Shown here: positions 28,169-37,091 of the stretch, one piece after another | How the letters are laid out: the number at the start of each line of letters is the position of its first letter | How positions within the stretch are numbered: the first letter of the stretch is position 1 | DNA from: an uncultured Roseicyclus sp. | GTDB lineage: Bacteria; Pseudomonadota; Alphaproteobacteria; Rhodobacterales; Rhodobacteraceae | Direction: 5' to 3' | Assembly: GCA_937139335.1 (NCBI GenBank) | Contig: CAKZPN010000027.1 | Span: forward strand, 62,001 to 126,000 | Length of the DNA: 64,000 nucleotides | Position numbers and translations under genes: made by a program | Notes under the pieces: generated by a model | The model's database searches: none | Told to the model about the DNA's origin: nothing | Seen by the model: the letters and a program-made list of their open reading frames with translations, nothing else

Positions 28169-29485
28169 TCAAAGATAATCCGACCGGCTCAACCCGTATT
28201 TCGCCATCTTCTCGTTCAGCGTCCGGCGCGGCAGGCACAGCTCGTCCATCACGTTGGCGATGGAGCCGCGATGCCGGCGCATGGTGTTGTCGATCAGCAT
28301 CCGCTCGAAGGCCTCCACGTATTCCTTCAGCGGCTTGCCCTCGCCGATCTGCTGCGGCGCGATCTCGGCGTTGTCGGCCATCAGCAGCGACGCGATCGAA
28401 CCCGAGCCGCGGCGCTGCTGCAGGATCGCGCGCTCGGCGATGTTGATGAGCTGGCGGACGTTGCCGGGCCAGGGTGCTTGCAAGAGCTGCGCCGCCTCCT
28501 GCGCCGTCACCTGCGGCGCGTCGGTGCCGTATTCCTCGCCGAACTGCTCGCCGAAACGGGTGAAGAGCGTCAGGATGTCCTCGCCGCGCTGGCGCAGGGG
28601 CGGCAGGTCGATGCGCATGGCGGCGAGCCGGTAGAAGAGGTCGGGGCGCAGCGACGCCTCGCACATCTCGGGCTCGGGCGCGTTGCAGATCGCGACGATC
28701 CGCGTCTCGGCCGGCGTGCCTTGGTCGTTGATGTTGGTCAGCAGGCGGGCTTGCAGCGGTTGCGGCAGGCTTTCGATGTCCTCCAGCACCAGCGTGCCGC
28801 CCCTCGCCTGTTCGACCAGCGGCTTGTCCTGATCCTCGCCCACCGGGCCGAAGAGCATGGCGTTGAGGCTCGTCTCGTCATGCGCGGCGCAGGAGACGGT
28901 GACGAAGCTCTTGCCGGCGCGCGGCCCGACCGCGTGCAGCGCATGGGCCACCAGCGTCTTGCCGGTGCCGGTCTCGCCCACGATCAGCACGTGGCCGTCG
29001 GCTTGCCCCAAATCGAGGATATCCTCGCGCAGCCGGTCCATCACGCCCGAGGTGCCGATCAGCTTGCGCATCAAGACGGTGCCGTCGCTGAGCTCACGCC
29101 GCAGCGCGCGGTTGTCGAGCGTCAGGCGGCGCTGCTGGCTCGCGCGCTTGGCAAGGTCGGTCATACGGTCGGGGTTGAACGGCTTTTCGAGGAAATCGTA
29201 GGCCCCGATCCGCATCGCCTCTACCGCCATCGGCACGTCGCCGTGTCCGGTGATCAGGATCACCGGCAAGCCGCTGTCGACGCCCATCAGGCGCTTGAGG
29301 AACGCCATGCCGTCCATCCCCGGCATCTTCACGTCGGTCACCACGACACCGGGCCAGTCGGCACCGATCGCCTTCAGCGCGTCCTCCGCGCTGGCGTAGG
29401 TCTCGGTCTCGAAGCCCGACAGCGCCAGCCACTGGCTGATCGACTGCCGCATGTCCTGCTCGTCATCCACGATCGCAATCTTCAC
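28169..29485 (-). CDS. dctD: DctD-like NtrC-family response regulator without GAFTGA
   Basis: 438 aa with three domains. The receiver (1-~120) has D7/D8 and phospho-acceptor D51. The AAA+ domain has Walker A GETGTGKT (170-177), but after LFG (211-213) the GAFTGA loop, needed to remodel sigma-54 polymerase, is missing: the sequence runs PVGEDQDKPLVEQARGGT. Walker B reads LVLEDI instead of the usual LFLDEI. The C-terminus is a Fis-type HTH. R. capsulatus NtrC also lacks GAFTGA and works with sigma-70 polymerase, so I infer the same here. Probable partner: the DctB-like kinase just upstream. Name assigned by pair resemblance. Confidence 0.85.
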   Translation of the reverse strand: MKIAIVDDEQDMRQSISQWLALSGFETETYASAEDALKAIGADWPGVVVTDVKMPGMDGMAFLKRLMGVDSGLPVILITGHGDVPMAVEAMRIGAYDFLEKPFNPDRMTDLAKRASQQRRLTLDNRALRRELSDGTVLMRKLIGTSGVMDRLREDILDLGQADGHVLIVGETGTGKTLVAHALHAVGPRAGKSFVTVSCAAHDETSLNAMLFGPVGEDQDKPLVEQARGGTLVLEDIESLPQPLQARLLTNINDQGTPAETRIVAICNAPEPEMCEASLRPDLFYRLAAMRIDLPPLRQRGEDILTLFTRFGEQFGEEYGTDAPQVTAQEAAQLLQAPWPGNVRQLINIAERAILQQRRGSGSIASLLMADNAEIAPQQIGEGKPLKEYVEAFERMLIDNTMRRHRGSIANVMDELCLPRRTLNEKMAKYGLSRSDYL

Positions 29486-29504
29486 CGCGGGCCGTCCTTT
29501 CGTG

Positions 29505-31274
29505 TCATTGCGCCGCCTCGGCGCTGCTGTCGTCGATCAGGGGAAGGCGGATCTCGAACACCGCGCCGCCGGTTTCGCCGTTGCGCGCGGTCAGGCGCCC
29601 CCCCAGATCGGCGATGATCCCCGAGGAAATGGCAAGCCCCAGGCCCACCCCCTCGCCGGGCTTCTTCGTTGTGTAGAAGGGCTCGAACAAGGCGTCGAGA
29701 TCGTCAATCCCGTTGCCGTTGTCGCGCACCGTCAGCACCGCCTCCTCGCCCTCCGAGATCAGAAGGTCAAGCTCGCGCGGGGCGACGTCCTTCATCGCGT
29801 CGAGCGCATTGCGCAGCAGGTTGATGATGACCTGTTCCAGTCGCAGCCGGTCGGCCATGACCATCACCGGGCGGCGCGGCAAGTTGCGGGTGATCTCGAC
29901 CTTGGTGCTTCGCAGTTGCGGCTCCATCATCGTCAACGCGCCCTTCAGCGCGTCACGCAGGTCGATCGGCTCGAAGGCGTCGCCGCCCTTCCTGGCATAG
30001 GATTTCAGCTGCCGCGTGATCGCGCCCATGCGGTCGATCAGGTCGTCGATGCGCTGAAACGACGAGCCCGCTTCCTCCAGCCGCTTGCGCTGCAACAGCA
30101 GGCGCGCGCCGGCCAGATAGGTCTTCATTGCGGCCAGCGGCTGGTTCAACTCATGGCTCACCGCCGCCGACATCTCGCCTAAAGCCGCGAGTTTCTGGCT
30201 CTGCGCAAGGCTTTGTTCCGCCTCGACAAGGGTGCGTTCGACCCTCTGGCGCTCGGCGATTTCCCGCTGCAGGCGCCCGTTCAGGCGGCGAAGCTCTGCC
30301 GATTCCCGCGCGAGCCGCACCGACTGCGTCCGGGCGCGGCGGCTGAGAACGTAGAATCCCCCAGCCAGAAGCAGCGCGAATCCCATGATCTCGAGTGCCA
30401 GAACCGCGTTCACCCGCTCGCGCACCGAGGTGTAGGCGGTGTAGCTGACGATGCGCCAGCCGCGGAACGGGATGCGGCTTTCCAGCCGGATCGTCTCGTT
30501 GCCGAAGAACCGCCGGTCGGCATCGCCGAAGGCGAAATCGCCGGTCACCTGCAAGGCGCGCTCGATCGCGGTCTGCGGCGGTTGCAGCGCCAGCGCCTCG
30601 ACCTCGGTGCGGCCGCGCCAGCGCGGTTCGGTCGACAGAATGATCTGGCCCTGGCTGTCGGTCAGGAACACCGCCTCGGTCGTGCCGCGCCAGCGATCGA
30701 CGATGCGGCCGAGGTCGACCTCCACCAGGATCACGCCCAGAAGCCGGTTCTCAGTGCCGCGCATGGCGCGCGAGAAGGTGAAGTCGAACCGCCCGGTTTC
30801 GGGCTCGTTCGAGGTGAAAACCGTGTCGGGCGAGCGGCTGGCCTGCACGAAGAACGGGTCGGTGCTGCGCCGCTGGCCCAGCCTTTCGCGGTCGGTGGCC
30901 GCCACCACCCGCCCCTCGCTGTCCAAAAGCATCAGCGATGCCGCCCCGATCTCGTCGACGTAGGAAATCAGCCGCGAGGTGGTTTCAAGGTAGTTGGCGG
31001 TTTCGAGCGACCGGATCAGGACGGGGTCGCGCGACAGCAGCAGCGGCACCACGGAATGGCGCTGCAACTCGGACTGGATCGTGCCGGAATAGATCGCCAG
31101 CCGGATCTCGGCGCGGTTGCGCGTGGTCTCGGTGAAACGCTGCGTGAGCCAGGCGTTCGACATCCAGATCGCGGCGACAGCCCCCATCAGGAACACCACC
31201 AGAAGCACGCGCAGCAGCCAGGCGTAGCGGCGCTGGCGGCGGTCGGCGGTGATCTGGCTGTCAACGAGGCTCAT
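29505..31274 (-). CDS. dctB: DctB-like sensor histidine kinase
   Basis: 589 aa from ATG 31274. Two membrane helices (LLRVLLVVFLMGAVAAIW; EIMGFALLLAGGFYVL) flank a ~250-residue periplasmic double-Cache sensor. A coiled linker leads to HisKA (SAAVSHELNQPLAAMK, phospho-His) and HATPase_c (NLLRNALDA, DNGNGIDD, GVGLGLAIS). DctB kinases sense C4-dicarboxylates and phosphorylate DctD; no dctA/dctP transporter is in the window, so the ligand is inferred. The regulator follows after 19 bp. Confidence 0.9.
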   Translation of the reverse strand: MSLVDSQITADRRQRRYAWLLRVLLVVFLMGAVAAIWMSNAWLTQRFTETTRNRAEIRLAIYSGTIQSELQRHSVVPLLLSRDPVLIRSLETANYLETTSRLISYVDEIGAASLMLLDSEGRVVAATDRERLGQRRSTDPFFVQASRSPDTVFTSNEPETGRFDFTFSRAMRGTENRLLGVILVEVDLGRIVDRWRGTTEAVFLTDSQGQIILSTEPRWRGRTEVEALALQPPQTAIERALQVTGDFAFGDADRRFFGNETIRLESRIPFRGWRIVSYTAYTSVRERVNAVLALEIMGFALLLAGGFYVLSRRARTQSVRLARESAELRRLNGRLQREIAERQRVERTLVEAEQSLAQSQKLAALGEMSAAVSHELNQPLAAMKTYLAGARLLLQRKRLEEAGSSFQRIDDLIDRMGAITRQLKSYARKGGDAFEPIDLRDALKGALTMMEPQLRSTKVEITRNLPRRPVMVMADRLRLEQVIINLLRNALDAMKDVAPRELDLLISEGEEAVLTVRDNGNGIDDLDALFEPFYTTKKPGEGVGLGLAISSGIIADLGGRLTARNGETGGAVFEIRLPLIDDSSAEAAQ

Positions 31275-31323
31275 GGGCACCCAAGGTAGACAGGCGCGGC
31301 CCCCCACTCAAGGGAGATGCCGA

Positions 31324-31992
31324 TCAGGCTACGACCAGCCCCTTCGTCAGCGCGTGGAACATCGGCGCGCCATCGGTGCCGCCCTGGGCCGCGTCCACCA
31401 CCCGCTCGGGGTGCGGCATCAGGCCGAGCACGCGGCGGTTGGGGCTGAGGATGCCCGCGATATCGTCCATCGCGCCGTTGGGGTTGCCGACATAGGTGAA
31501 GGCGATCCGATCCTCGGCGCGCAGCGCCTGGAGCGTGGCGGGGTCGGCGACGTAGTTGCCGTCGTGATGCGCGATCGGCAACGTGATCTCCTGCCTGGCC
31601 TCGTAGCCCGAGGTAAAGGCGCTGTCGGCGGTGGTGACGGACAGCCGCTGCATCTTGCACACGAACTTGAGGCCCGCGTTGCGCATCAGTGCGCCGGGCA
31701 GCACGCGGGTCTCGCACAGCACCTGGAAGCCGTTGCAGATGCCGAGCACGTAGCCACCACGCTCGGCGTGCTGCCCCACCGCCCGCATGATCGGCGATTG
31801 CGCGGCGATGGCGCCGCAGCGCAGGTAATCGCCATAGGAAAACCCGCCGGGCACGCCGACAAGGTCGATGCCCTCGGGCAGCGCGGTGTCCTTGTGCCAG
31901 ACCATGTGCGTGTCGAAGCCCGCCGCGCGGAAGGCCACGGCCAGGTCGCGGTCGCAGTTGGAGCCAGGAAAGACGAGGACGGCGGCGCGCAT
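31324..31992 (-). CDS. purQ: Phosphoribosylformylglycinamidine synthase, glutaminase subunit
   Basis: 222 aa class I glutamine amidotransferase. The nucleophile is C86 (GICNGFQVL), and the His/Glu pair is in GLMPHPERVVD. It supplies ammonia to PurL for FGAM formation in purine synthesis, with PurS as third partner. Unusually, an alcohol dehydrogenase gene lies between purS and purQ in this operon; the gap from that gene to purQ is 20 bp. Confidence 0.97.
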   Translation of the reverse strand: MRAAVLVFPGSNCDRDLAVAFRAAGFDTHMVWHKDTALPEGIDLVGVPGGFSYGDYLRCGAIAAQSPIMRAVGQHAERGGYVLGICNGFQVLCETRVLPGALMRNAGLKFVCKMQRLSVTTADSAFTSGYEARQEITLPIAHHDGNYVADPATLQALRAEDRIAFTYVGNPNGAMDDIAGILSPNRRVLGLMPHPERVVDAAQGGTDGAPMFHALTKGLVVA

Positions 31993-32012
31993 GGGCAGAT
32001 CCTTTCAGGGCG

Positions 32013-33056
32013 CTAGCGGGTGAAATCGGTGATGACGGCGACGCCGGGCGGGGCGGCTGTGTCGAACAGGGCAAGTTCCGCGCTGGCGTCGGAGAGCGCG
32101 ACGCGCCGCGCGATCATCGGCGAGAGGTCGAGGCCGGTGGCGGTGAGGAAGTCAAGCAACGCCGGGTAGCGGTGCGCGGGCATCCCCCGCGTGCCATAGA
32201 CGGCAAGCTGACCGGAATAGAGCGCGTCCCACGGCATCTCGATGCGCGCATGATCGCCCGCGGGCATGCCGACCTGCACCATGCGGCCGAGTTTGCGGAG
32301 AGATTTCAGCGCGTTCTCGGCGGTGACGGCGAAACCGAGAGCCTCGATCGCGACATGCACGCCGCCGCCCGTCGCCTCCCGCATCGCCGCCGCCGCGTCG
32401 GGCTGGCGCGCATCGATGACCGCCTCCGCGCCCAGATCCCGCGCCATCGCCAGCTTTTCCGGCACCACGTCGGCCACCGCCACCCGCGCGCCCATCGCCC
32501 GGCCCAGCATCAGCGCGGCAAGCCCGATGCCGCCCGCGCCCCAGACCCCGAGCCATTCGCCGGGGCGGAGCGCCGCGCGGCCGGTCAGCGCATGCCAGGC
32601 GGTGGTGACGCGGCAGCCCAGGGCCGCGGCCAGCGCTGGGTCCATCCCGTCCGGCAGCGCGGTCAGGTTCACGTCGGCACGCGGCACGGCGATGGCTTCG
32701 GCAAAGGCACCGTCGCAAGTGAAGCCCGGCACGACCTGCGTGGCGCAGATGGTCTGGTTGCCTTGTTGGCAATCGGGGCAGCGCCCGCAGGCGAGGATGA
32801 AGGGCGCGATGACCCGGTCGCCCCTGCGCCAGCGCGTGACGTCCGAGCCCGCCTCCAGCACCACGCCGCAGAACTCGTGGCCCGGCACATGCGGCAGGTG
32901 CACGTCGGGGTCCGCGCCGGTCCAGGCGTGCCAGTCCGACCGGCAGATGCCGCAGGCCAGCACCTCGAGCACCACGCCGTCGGGCGGGCAGGCAGGATCG
33001 GGCAGGTCGGCGATCTCGAGCGGCGCGCGCCACCCGGTCAGCCGGGCGGCCCGCAT
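32013..33056 (-). CDS. Zinc-dependent alcohol dehydrogenase family protein
   Basis: 347 aa MDR-superfamily enzyme. Catalytic zinc ligands: Cys in CGICRSD and His-Glu in PGHEFCG. Structural zinc: four Cys in CGRCPDCQQGNQTIC. Cofactor motif: WGAGGIGLAA. It oxidises or reduces an unknown alcohol/aldehyde with NAD(P). ATG 33056 overlaps the purS stop as TGATG, so it is translated with the purine operon. No biochemical link to purine synthesis is known to me; purS and purQ are normally adjacent. Confidence 0.93.
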   Translation of the reverse strand: MRAARLTGWRAPLEIADLPDPACPPDGVVLEVLACGICRSDWHAWTGADPDVHLPHVPGHEFCGVVLEAGSDVTRWRRGDRVIAPFILACGRCPDCQQGNQTICATQVVPGFTCDGAFAEAIAVPRADVNLTALPDGMDPALAAALGCRVTTAWHALTGRAALRPGEWLGVWGAGGIGLAALMLGRAMGARVAVADVVPEKLAMARDLGAEAVIDARQPDAAAAMREATGGGVHVAIEALGFAVTAENALKSLRKLGRMVQVGMPAGDHARIEMPWDALYSGQLAVYGTRGMPAHRYPALLDFLTATGLDLSPMIARRVALSDASAELALFDTAAPPGVAVITDFTR

Positions 33057-33286
33057 CAGGCGATCTCCACCCGGTAGCTTTCGATCACGGTGTTGGCGAG
33101 CAGCTTCTCGCACATCGCGGTCACCTCGGCCTCGGTCGTGCCGGGCGCGAGGTCGAGCTCGATCAGCTTGCCCTGCCGCACGCCGGCGACGCCGGAAAAG
33201 CCCAGCGCGCCCAGCGCCGATTTCACCGCCTCGCCCTGCGGGTCCAGCACGCCTTGTTTCAGCATCACGGTCACGGTGGCCTTCAT
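33056..33286 (-). CDS. purS: Phosphoribosylformylglycinamidine synthase subunit PurS
   Basis: 76 aa. Typical start MKATVTVMLKQGVLDPQG and the LIELDLAPG and MCEKLLANTVIESYRV stretches. PurS bridges PurL and PurQ in the FGAM synthase complex. It lies 53 bp after purC and its stop overlaps the start of the inserted alcohol dehydrogenase. Confidence 0.96.
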   Translation of the reverse strand: MKATVTVMLKQGVLDPQGEAVKSALGALGFSGVAGVRQGKLIELDLAPGTTEAEVTAMCEKLLANTVIESYRVEIA

Positions 33287-33339
33287 GCGCCCGCCCTCTT
33301 CATCTCTCTTGAACCCTTCGGCCCGACCTGTCGGACCGC

Positions 33340-34101
33340 TCAGTTGATCAGCGTCGGCTTGGTGACGCCCGTCGGCCCCTGCGGCATCACGCCAAGCCGG
33401 CGCGCGACCTCGGTATAGGCGTCGGCAAGGTTGCCCAGATCGCGGCGGAACACGTCCTTGTCGAGCTTCTTGCCGGTGTCGATGTCCCAGAGCCGGCACG
33501 AGTCCGGGCTGATCTCGTCGGCCACGATCAGGCGCATGTAATCGCCGTCCCAGACCCGGCCGATCTCGATCTTGAAATCCACCAGCTTGATGCCGACGCC
33601 CAGCATCAGCCCCGAGAGGAAATCGTTCACCCGCAGCGCGAGCGACACCATGTCGTCCATGTCCTGCTGGCTGGCCCAGCCGAAGGCGATTATGTGCTCC
33701 TCGGAGACCAGCGGGTCGCCAAGTTCGTCGTTCTTGAAGTAGAATTCCACGATCGGGCGCGGCAGGGCGGTGCCTTCCTCGATCCCGAGCCGCTTGGAGA
33801 TGGACCCGGCGGCGACGTTGCGCACGACCACTTCCAGCGGGATGATCTCGACCGCGCGGATCAACTGCTCGCGCATGTTCAGGCGACGGATGAAATGCGT
33901 CGGCACGCCGATGGCGTTCAGCCCGGTCATGAAGAATTCGGACAGGCGGTTGTTCAGCACGCCCTTGCCTTCGATGGTAGCCCGCTTCTCGGCGTTGAAG
34001 GCGGTGGCATCGTCCTTGAAATACTGAACGAGGGTCCCCGGTTCGGGGCCTTCGTAAAGGATCTTGGCCTTGCCTTCATAGACCTTCTTGCGGCGTGCCA
34101 T
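33340..34101 (-). CDS. purC: Phosphoribosylaminoimidazole-succinocarboxamide synthase (SAICAR synthase)
   Basis: 253 aa from ATG 34101 ([18 protein letters not shown]). It joins CAIR and aspartate using ATP. Core motifs: [35 protein letters not shown] and [12 protein letters not shown]. First gene of the purC-purS-ADH-purQ operon; divergent from the F1-ATPase zeta gene. Confidence 0.97.
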   Translation of the reverse strand: MARRKKVYEGKAKILYEGPEPGTLVQYFKDDATAFNAEKRATIEGKGVLNNRLSEFFMTGLNAIGVPTHFIRRLNMREQLIRAVEIIPLEVVVRNVAAGSISKRLGIEEGTALPRPIVEFYFKNDELGDPLVSEEHIIAFGWASQQDMDDMVSLALRVNDFLSGLMLGVGIKLVDFKIEIGRVWDGDYMRLIVADEISPDSCRLWDIDTGKKLDKDVFRRDLGNLADAYTEVARRLGVMPQGPTGVTKPTLIN

Positions 34102-34274
34102 GCTGTCTCCGGACATGTCTGAGGGTGGCGCGGGCGTTTTGCGTCCTGACCATCTTCGGGCCTATAGGGCAAAGCGCGCTGTGTCGCAAGCAAGCGCGCC
34201 ATCGGTGCTTGCAGGGGGTGAGCCCGCGACCGTAAGATCGCCCGCGACGGCCCCTTGACCAGACGGAGACACCG

Positions 34275-34589
34275 ATGCCCACCTTCGACGACCGCGAGAA
34301 GGCGTTCGAGAATAAATACGCCCATGACCAGGAAATGCAGTTCCGCGCCGAAGCCCGCCGCAACAAGCTGATGGGCCTCTGGGTCGCCGACCTGCTCGGC
34401 AAATCCGGCGAGGCGGCCGCGGACTATGCCAAGGCGGTCGTGAAGGCCGATTTCGAAGAAGCCGGCCACGAGGACGTGATGCGCAAGGTGCTGGGCGACC
34501 TCGACGGCCGCGTCTCCGAGGCCGAGGTGCGCGCGAAATACGAGGAGCTGCTGACGGTGGCCAAGGGGCAACTGCTGAACGAGGACTGA
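34275..34589 (+). CDS. F1-ATPase inhibitor zeta subunit (DUF1476)
   Basis: 104 aa. It matches the zeta subunit first found on Paracoccus denitrificans F1-ATPase: MPTFDDREKAFENKYAHDQE, EARRNKLMGLWVADLLGK and DFEEAGHEDVMRK. Zeta blocks ATP hydrolysis by inserting its N-terminal helix into F1, as mitochondrial IF1 does. The atp genes are not in this window, so it is unlinked to its target. It ends at a clear terminator. Confidence 0.94.
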   Translation: MPTFDDREKAFENKYAHDQEMQFRAEARRNKLMGLWVADLLGKSGEAAADYAKAVVKADFEEAGHEDVMRKVLGDLDGRVSEAEVRAKYEELLTVAKGQLLNED

Positions 34590-34616
34590 GGGGCTTCCCC
34601 TCGTAACGTGATCGCG

Positions 34617-34637
34617 GCCCCGCCTGACCGGCGGGGC
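34617..34637 (+). terminator. Intrinsic terminator after the zeta gene
   Basis: GCCCCGCC-TGACC-GGCGGGGC, an 8-bp stem followed by TGTTTG. The T-tract is short, but position (28 bases after the stop) fits. Confidence 0.75.
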
Positions 34638-34787
34638 TGTTTGCGTTCGGGAATGAAGGCAGAGGGCAGCGGATGGCCACGGACTGCCGCCGGGCGGTTC
34701 GTGGTCCGCGCTTTATCCTCGCCACCCCGGCCGACCTCAATGCGCGCGCGGGCGTCACCAAAGCGGCCGGCCGGGGGCGGCCTAGTG

Positions 34788-35540
34788 CTATCTGGCGGCG
34801 CTGTTAATGATCCAGACGCGCGCCGCCGGCCCCTTCGGTTCGACGCGATATGTATCGGGGCGGTTTGTCAGGTACTTGCGCCACTGGCGATCTGCCGGAT
34901 TGGGCAGGCTTGAGATCGTGAAGGCTTCGGCCCGTCGCATTTCAGGATTGAGCGCTACGATGGGGCAACCCGTGTCGCGCCCTCCCAGCTTTTCGACCAG
35001 CCGGAAGATCTTCTCGTCGATGCCGCTTCTCGCGGTCTTGGCTGCCTTGGCGGTTGATTTGCCAGGGCCAGACACCGTCACGAACCGATGGCAGGCCGCC
35101 GTGTAGCGTTCCGATGCTTTCGCCTCGCCGACCCCGATCACCGTCCGCCCCAGTTTTCGCAGACTCCAGACCAGCGGGGTGAAGTCGCGGTCGGAACTGC
35201 AAAGGATGACGGTCTGTCCCTGCCCGAGCAGCGCGAATTCCATCGCGTCGACGGTGATCTTCACGTCGGCGGCATTCTTCACGATGTCGCCGCTCCCGTT
35301 GCCGGGTACGCCGGTGTGGATGATCTCGAACCCCGGCACCGTATGCCAGTCGTGCAGATGGTCGCAGTTGCCATATACCCGGCAAAGCCGCAGATCCGAT
35401 GGCGCGTCGACCAGCGCCATGATCCGCTTGGCGGCCCAGGATTTCAGGTTCTCGCCATCCACGAAGACCCCCACAGGGCCTTCGAGACGGTGGGATAGGG
35501 TTGCTGCATCGGCCCGGAGGATCGGAGTTTCTTGGCTCAT
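34788..35540 (-). CDS. NYN-domain (PIN-like) protein with probable OST-HTH/LOTUS C-terminus
   Basis: 250 aa from ATG 35540. Residues ~20-150 match the NYN/LabA fold: acidic residues in VGVFVDGENLKS and CSSDRDFTPLVWSL form a potential Mg-dependent RNase centre. After a Lys/Ala linker, residues ~180-250 (IDEKIFRLVEKLGG ... YLTNRPDTYRV) look like an OST-HTH/LOTUS RNA-binding domain. NYN-LOTUS proteins are thought to act on RNA; targets are unknown. It stands alone, with no toxin or defence partner gene. Confidence 0.82.
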   Translation of the reverse strand: MSQETPILRADAATLSHRLEGPVGVFVDGENLKSWAAKRIMALVDAPSDLRLCRVYGNCDHLHDWHTVPGFEIIHTGVPGNGSGDIVKNAADVKITVDAMEFALLGQGQTVILCSSDRDFTPLVWSLRKLGRTVIGVGEAKASERYTAACHRFVTVSGPGKSTAKAAKTARSGIDEKIFRLVEKLGGRDTGCPIVALNPEMRRAEAFTISSLPNPADRQWRKYLTNRPDTYRVEPKGPAARVWIINSAAR

Positions 35541-35698
35541 CCCGCCGGCCTTGCCAGCCGATTTCGCCCGTTTTATGGCGGGCGGGCGGCAGCCCACATG
35601 AACGCCCCTCATAACCTTCTTGCAGATTTTGCGCCTTGCTCATAACGCGCGCAGCGGCCACATGGGCCTTGCGCGCCCGACCCTGACGGAGATCCCCG

Positions 35699-36718
35699 AT
35701 GACATCCCCCCTCGCCCGGCTTCTGGAAACCCGCGACTGGCTGATGGCCGATGGCGCCACGGGCACGACGCTGTTCAACATGGGCCTGCAATCGGGCGAC
35801 GCGCCGGAGCTGTGGAACGTGGAGCATCCCGAGCGGATCACGGCACTCTACAAGGGCGCGGTCGACGCGGGGTCCGACATCTTCCTCACCAACTCCTTCG
35901 GCGGCACCCGCGCACGGCTGAAACTGCACGACGCACATGACCGGGCCTATGACCTGAACAAGCGCGCCGCCGAGATCGGGCGCGAGGTCGCGGACAAGGC
36001 CGGGCGCACGGTCATCGTCGCGGGCTCGATGGGGCCGACGGGCGAGATCATGGCACCGATGGGCCCGCTGACACATGAACGCGCGGTCGAGATGTTCCAC
36101 GAACAGGCCGAGGGGCTGCGCGACGGCGGGGCAGACGTGCTCTGGGTCGAGACGATCAGCGCGCCCGAGGAATACGCCGCCGCCGCCGAGGCTGCGGGGC
36201 TCGCCGGGATGGACTGGTGCGGCACGATGAGCTTTGACACCGCCGGGCGCACGATGATGGGGCTGACCTCGGCCGGGATGGCGGAGATGGTGGAGAAACT
36301 CGTCCATCCGCCACTCGCTTATGGTGCCAACTGCGGCGTCGGCGCGTCGGACCTGCTGCGCACCGTGCTGGGTTTTCGCGCGGCGGGGTCGGAGCGCCCG
36401 GTGATCGCCAAGGGCAACGCCGGCATACCGAAGTACGTCGACGGACACATCCACTACGACGGCACGCCCGAGCTGATGGGCCGCTACGCCGTGATGGCGC
36501 GCGACGCGGGCGCGACGATCATCGGCGGCTGCTGCGGCACCACGCCAGGCCATTTGCGCGCGATGCGCCGGGCGCTGGAGGAAACGCCGCGCGGGGCCGC
36601 GCCGACGCTGGAGCAGATCACGGCGGAACTGGGCGGCTTCTCCTCGGGCTCGGACGGCACGGACGACAAGGGCCCGGCCGCCCGCGAACGCAGCGGCAAG
36701 CGCCGTGCGCGAACGTGA
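35699..36718 (+). CDS. Homocysteine S-methyltransferase, probable Hcy module of a split methionine synthase
   Basis: 339 aa. The fold starts with LMADGATGTTLFNMGL. The zinc site is complete: Cys in GANCGVG and the Cys pair in IIGGCCGTTPGHL. Annotations of such proteins often read betaine-homocysteine methyltransferase. A free corrinoid-binding protein is encoded 373 bp downstream, which favours a role as the homocysteine half of a MetH split into separate chains, as reported for Rhodobacteraceae. Methyl-folate and reactivation parts must lie elsewhere. Confidence 0.88.
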   Translation: MTSPLARLLETRDWLMADGATGTTLFNMGLQSGDAPELWNVEHPERITALYKGAVDAGSDIFLTNSFGGTRARLKLHDAHDRAYDLNKRAAEIGREVADKAGRTVIVAGSMGPTGEIMAPMGPLTHERAVEMFHEQAEGLRDGGADVLWVETISAPEEYAAAAEAAGLAGMDWCGTMSFDTAGRTMMGLTSAGMAEMVEKLVHPPLAYGANCGVGASDLLRTVLGFRAAGSERPVIAKGNAGIPKYVDGHIHYDGTPELMGRYAVMARDAGATIIGGCCGTTPGHLRAMRRALEETPRGAAPTLEQITAELGGFSSGSDGTDDKGPAARERSGKRRART

Positions 36719-36730
36719 GCGGCGGGGCCG

Positions 36731-36958
36731 ATGCGCGTCGTCCTCGGCGTCCTCGGGTGCGCCAGCCTCGGGCTCTGGGCCTATGGCTATCTCTACGTGA
36801 GCGGGTTGGCCTGCGCCTTCGGCAGCGTGAGCGGCACCTGCGCCGTGCCGACGCCGTGGTCGCTGCGCGGCGAGGACCTGATGCTGATGGTCGTCTTGCC
36901 CGCGCTGGTGCCGCTGGCGCTGTTCGGCCTCGCCCTGTGGCCGCGGCGGAGCCGATGA
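36731..36958 (+). CDS. Small two-helix membrane protein
   Basis: 75 aa starting 12 bp after the homocysteine methyltransferase stop. It has two hydrophobic helices: VLGVLGCASLGLWAYGYLY and LMLMVVLPALVPLALFGLAL, with two Cys in the loop (LACAFGSVSGTCAVP). No family recognised. Same strand and tight spacing suggest co-transcription with its neighbours; coding likelihood is good but unproven. Confidence 0.6.
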   Translation: MRVVLGVLGCASLGLWAYGYLYVSGLACAFGSVSGTCAVPTPWSLRGEDLMLMVVLPALVPLALFGLALWPRRSR

Positions 36959-37091
36959 GCGCGCGGCAATCCGGGCCCGCGTCGCGCGACGCTTGGGCCA
37001 TGTCGCATTTCGGCATCCGGTCGCGCGCAATTCAACTAGGACGAGACCCTAGCGCGCCACGCGCAGGGCATTGCTGACAGGAGACGCGCCC

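Noticed and set aside
34788-35540. NYN gene as part of a defence system
   Set aside because: Neighbours are housekeeping genes (ATPase inhibitor, methionine synthesis); no partner or mobile context.
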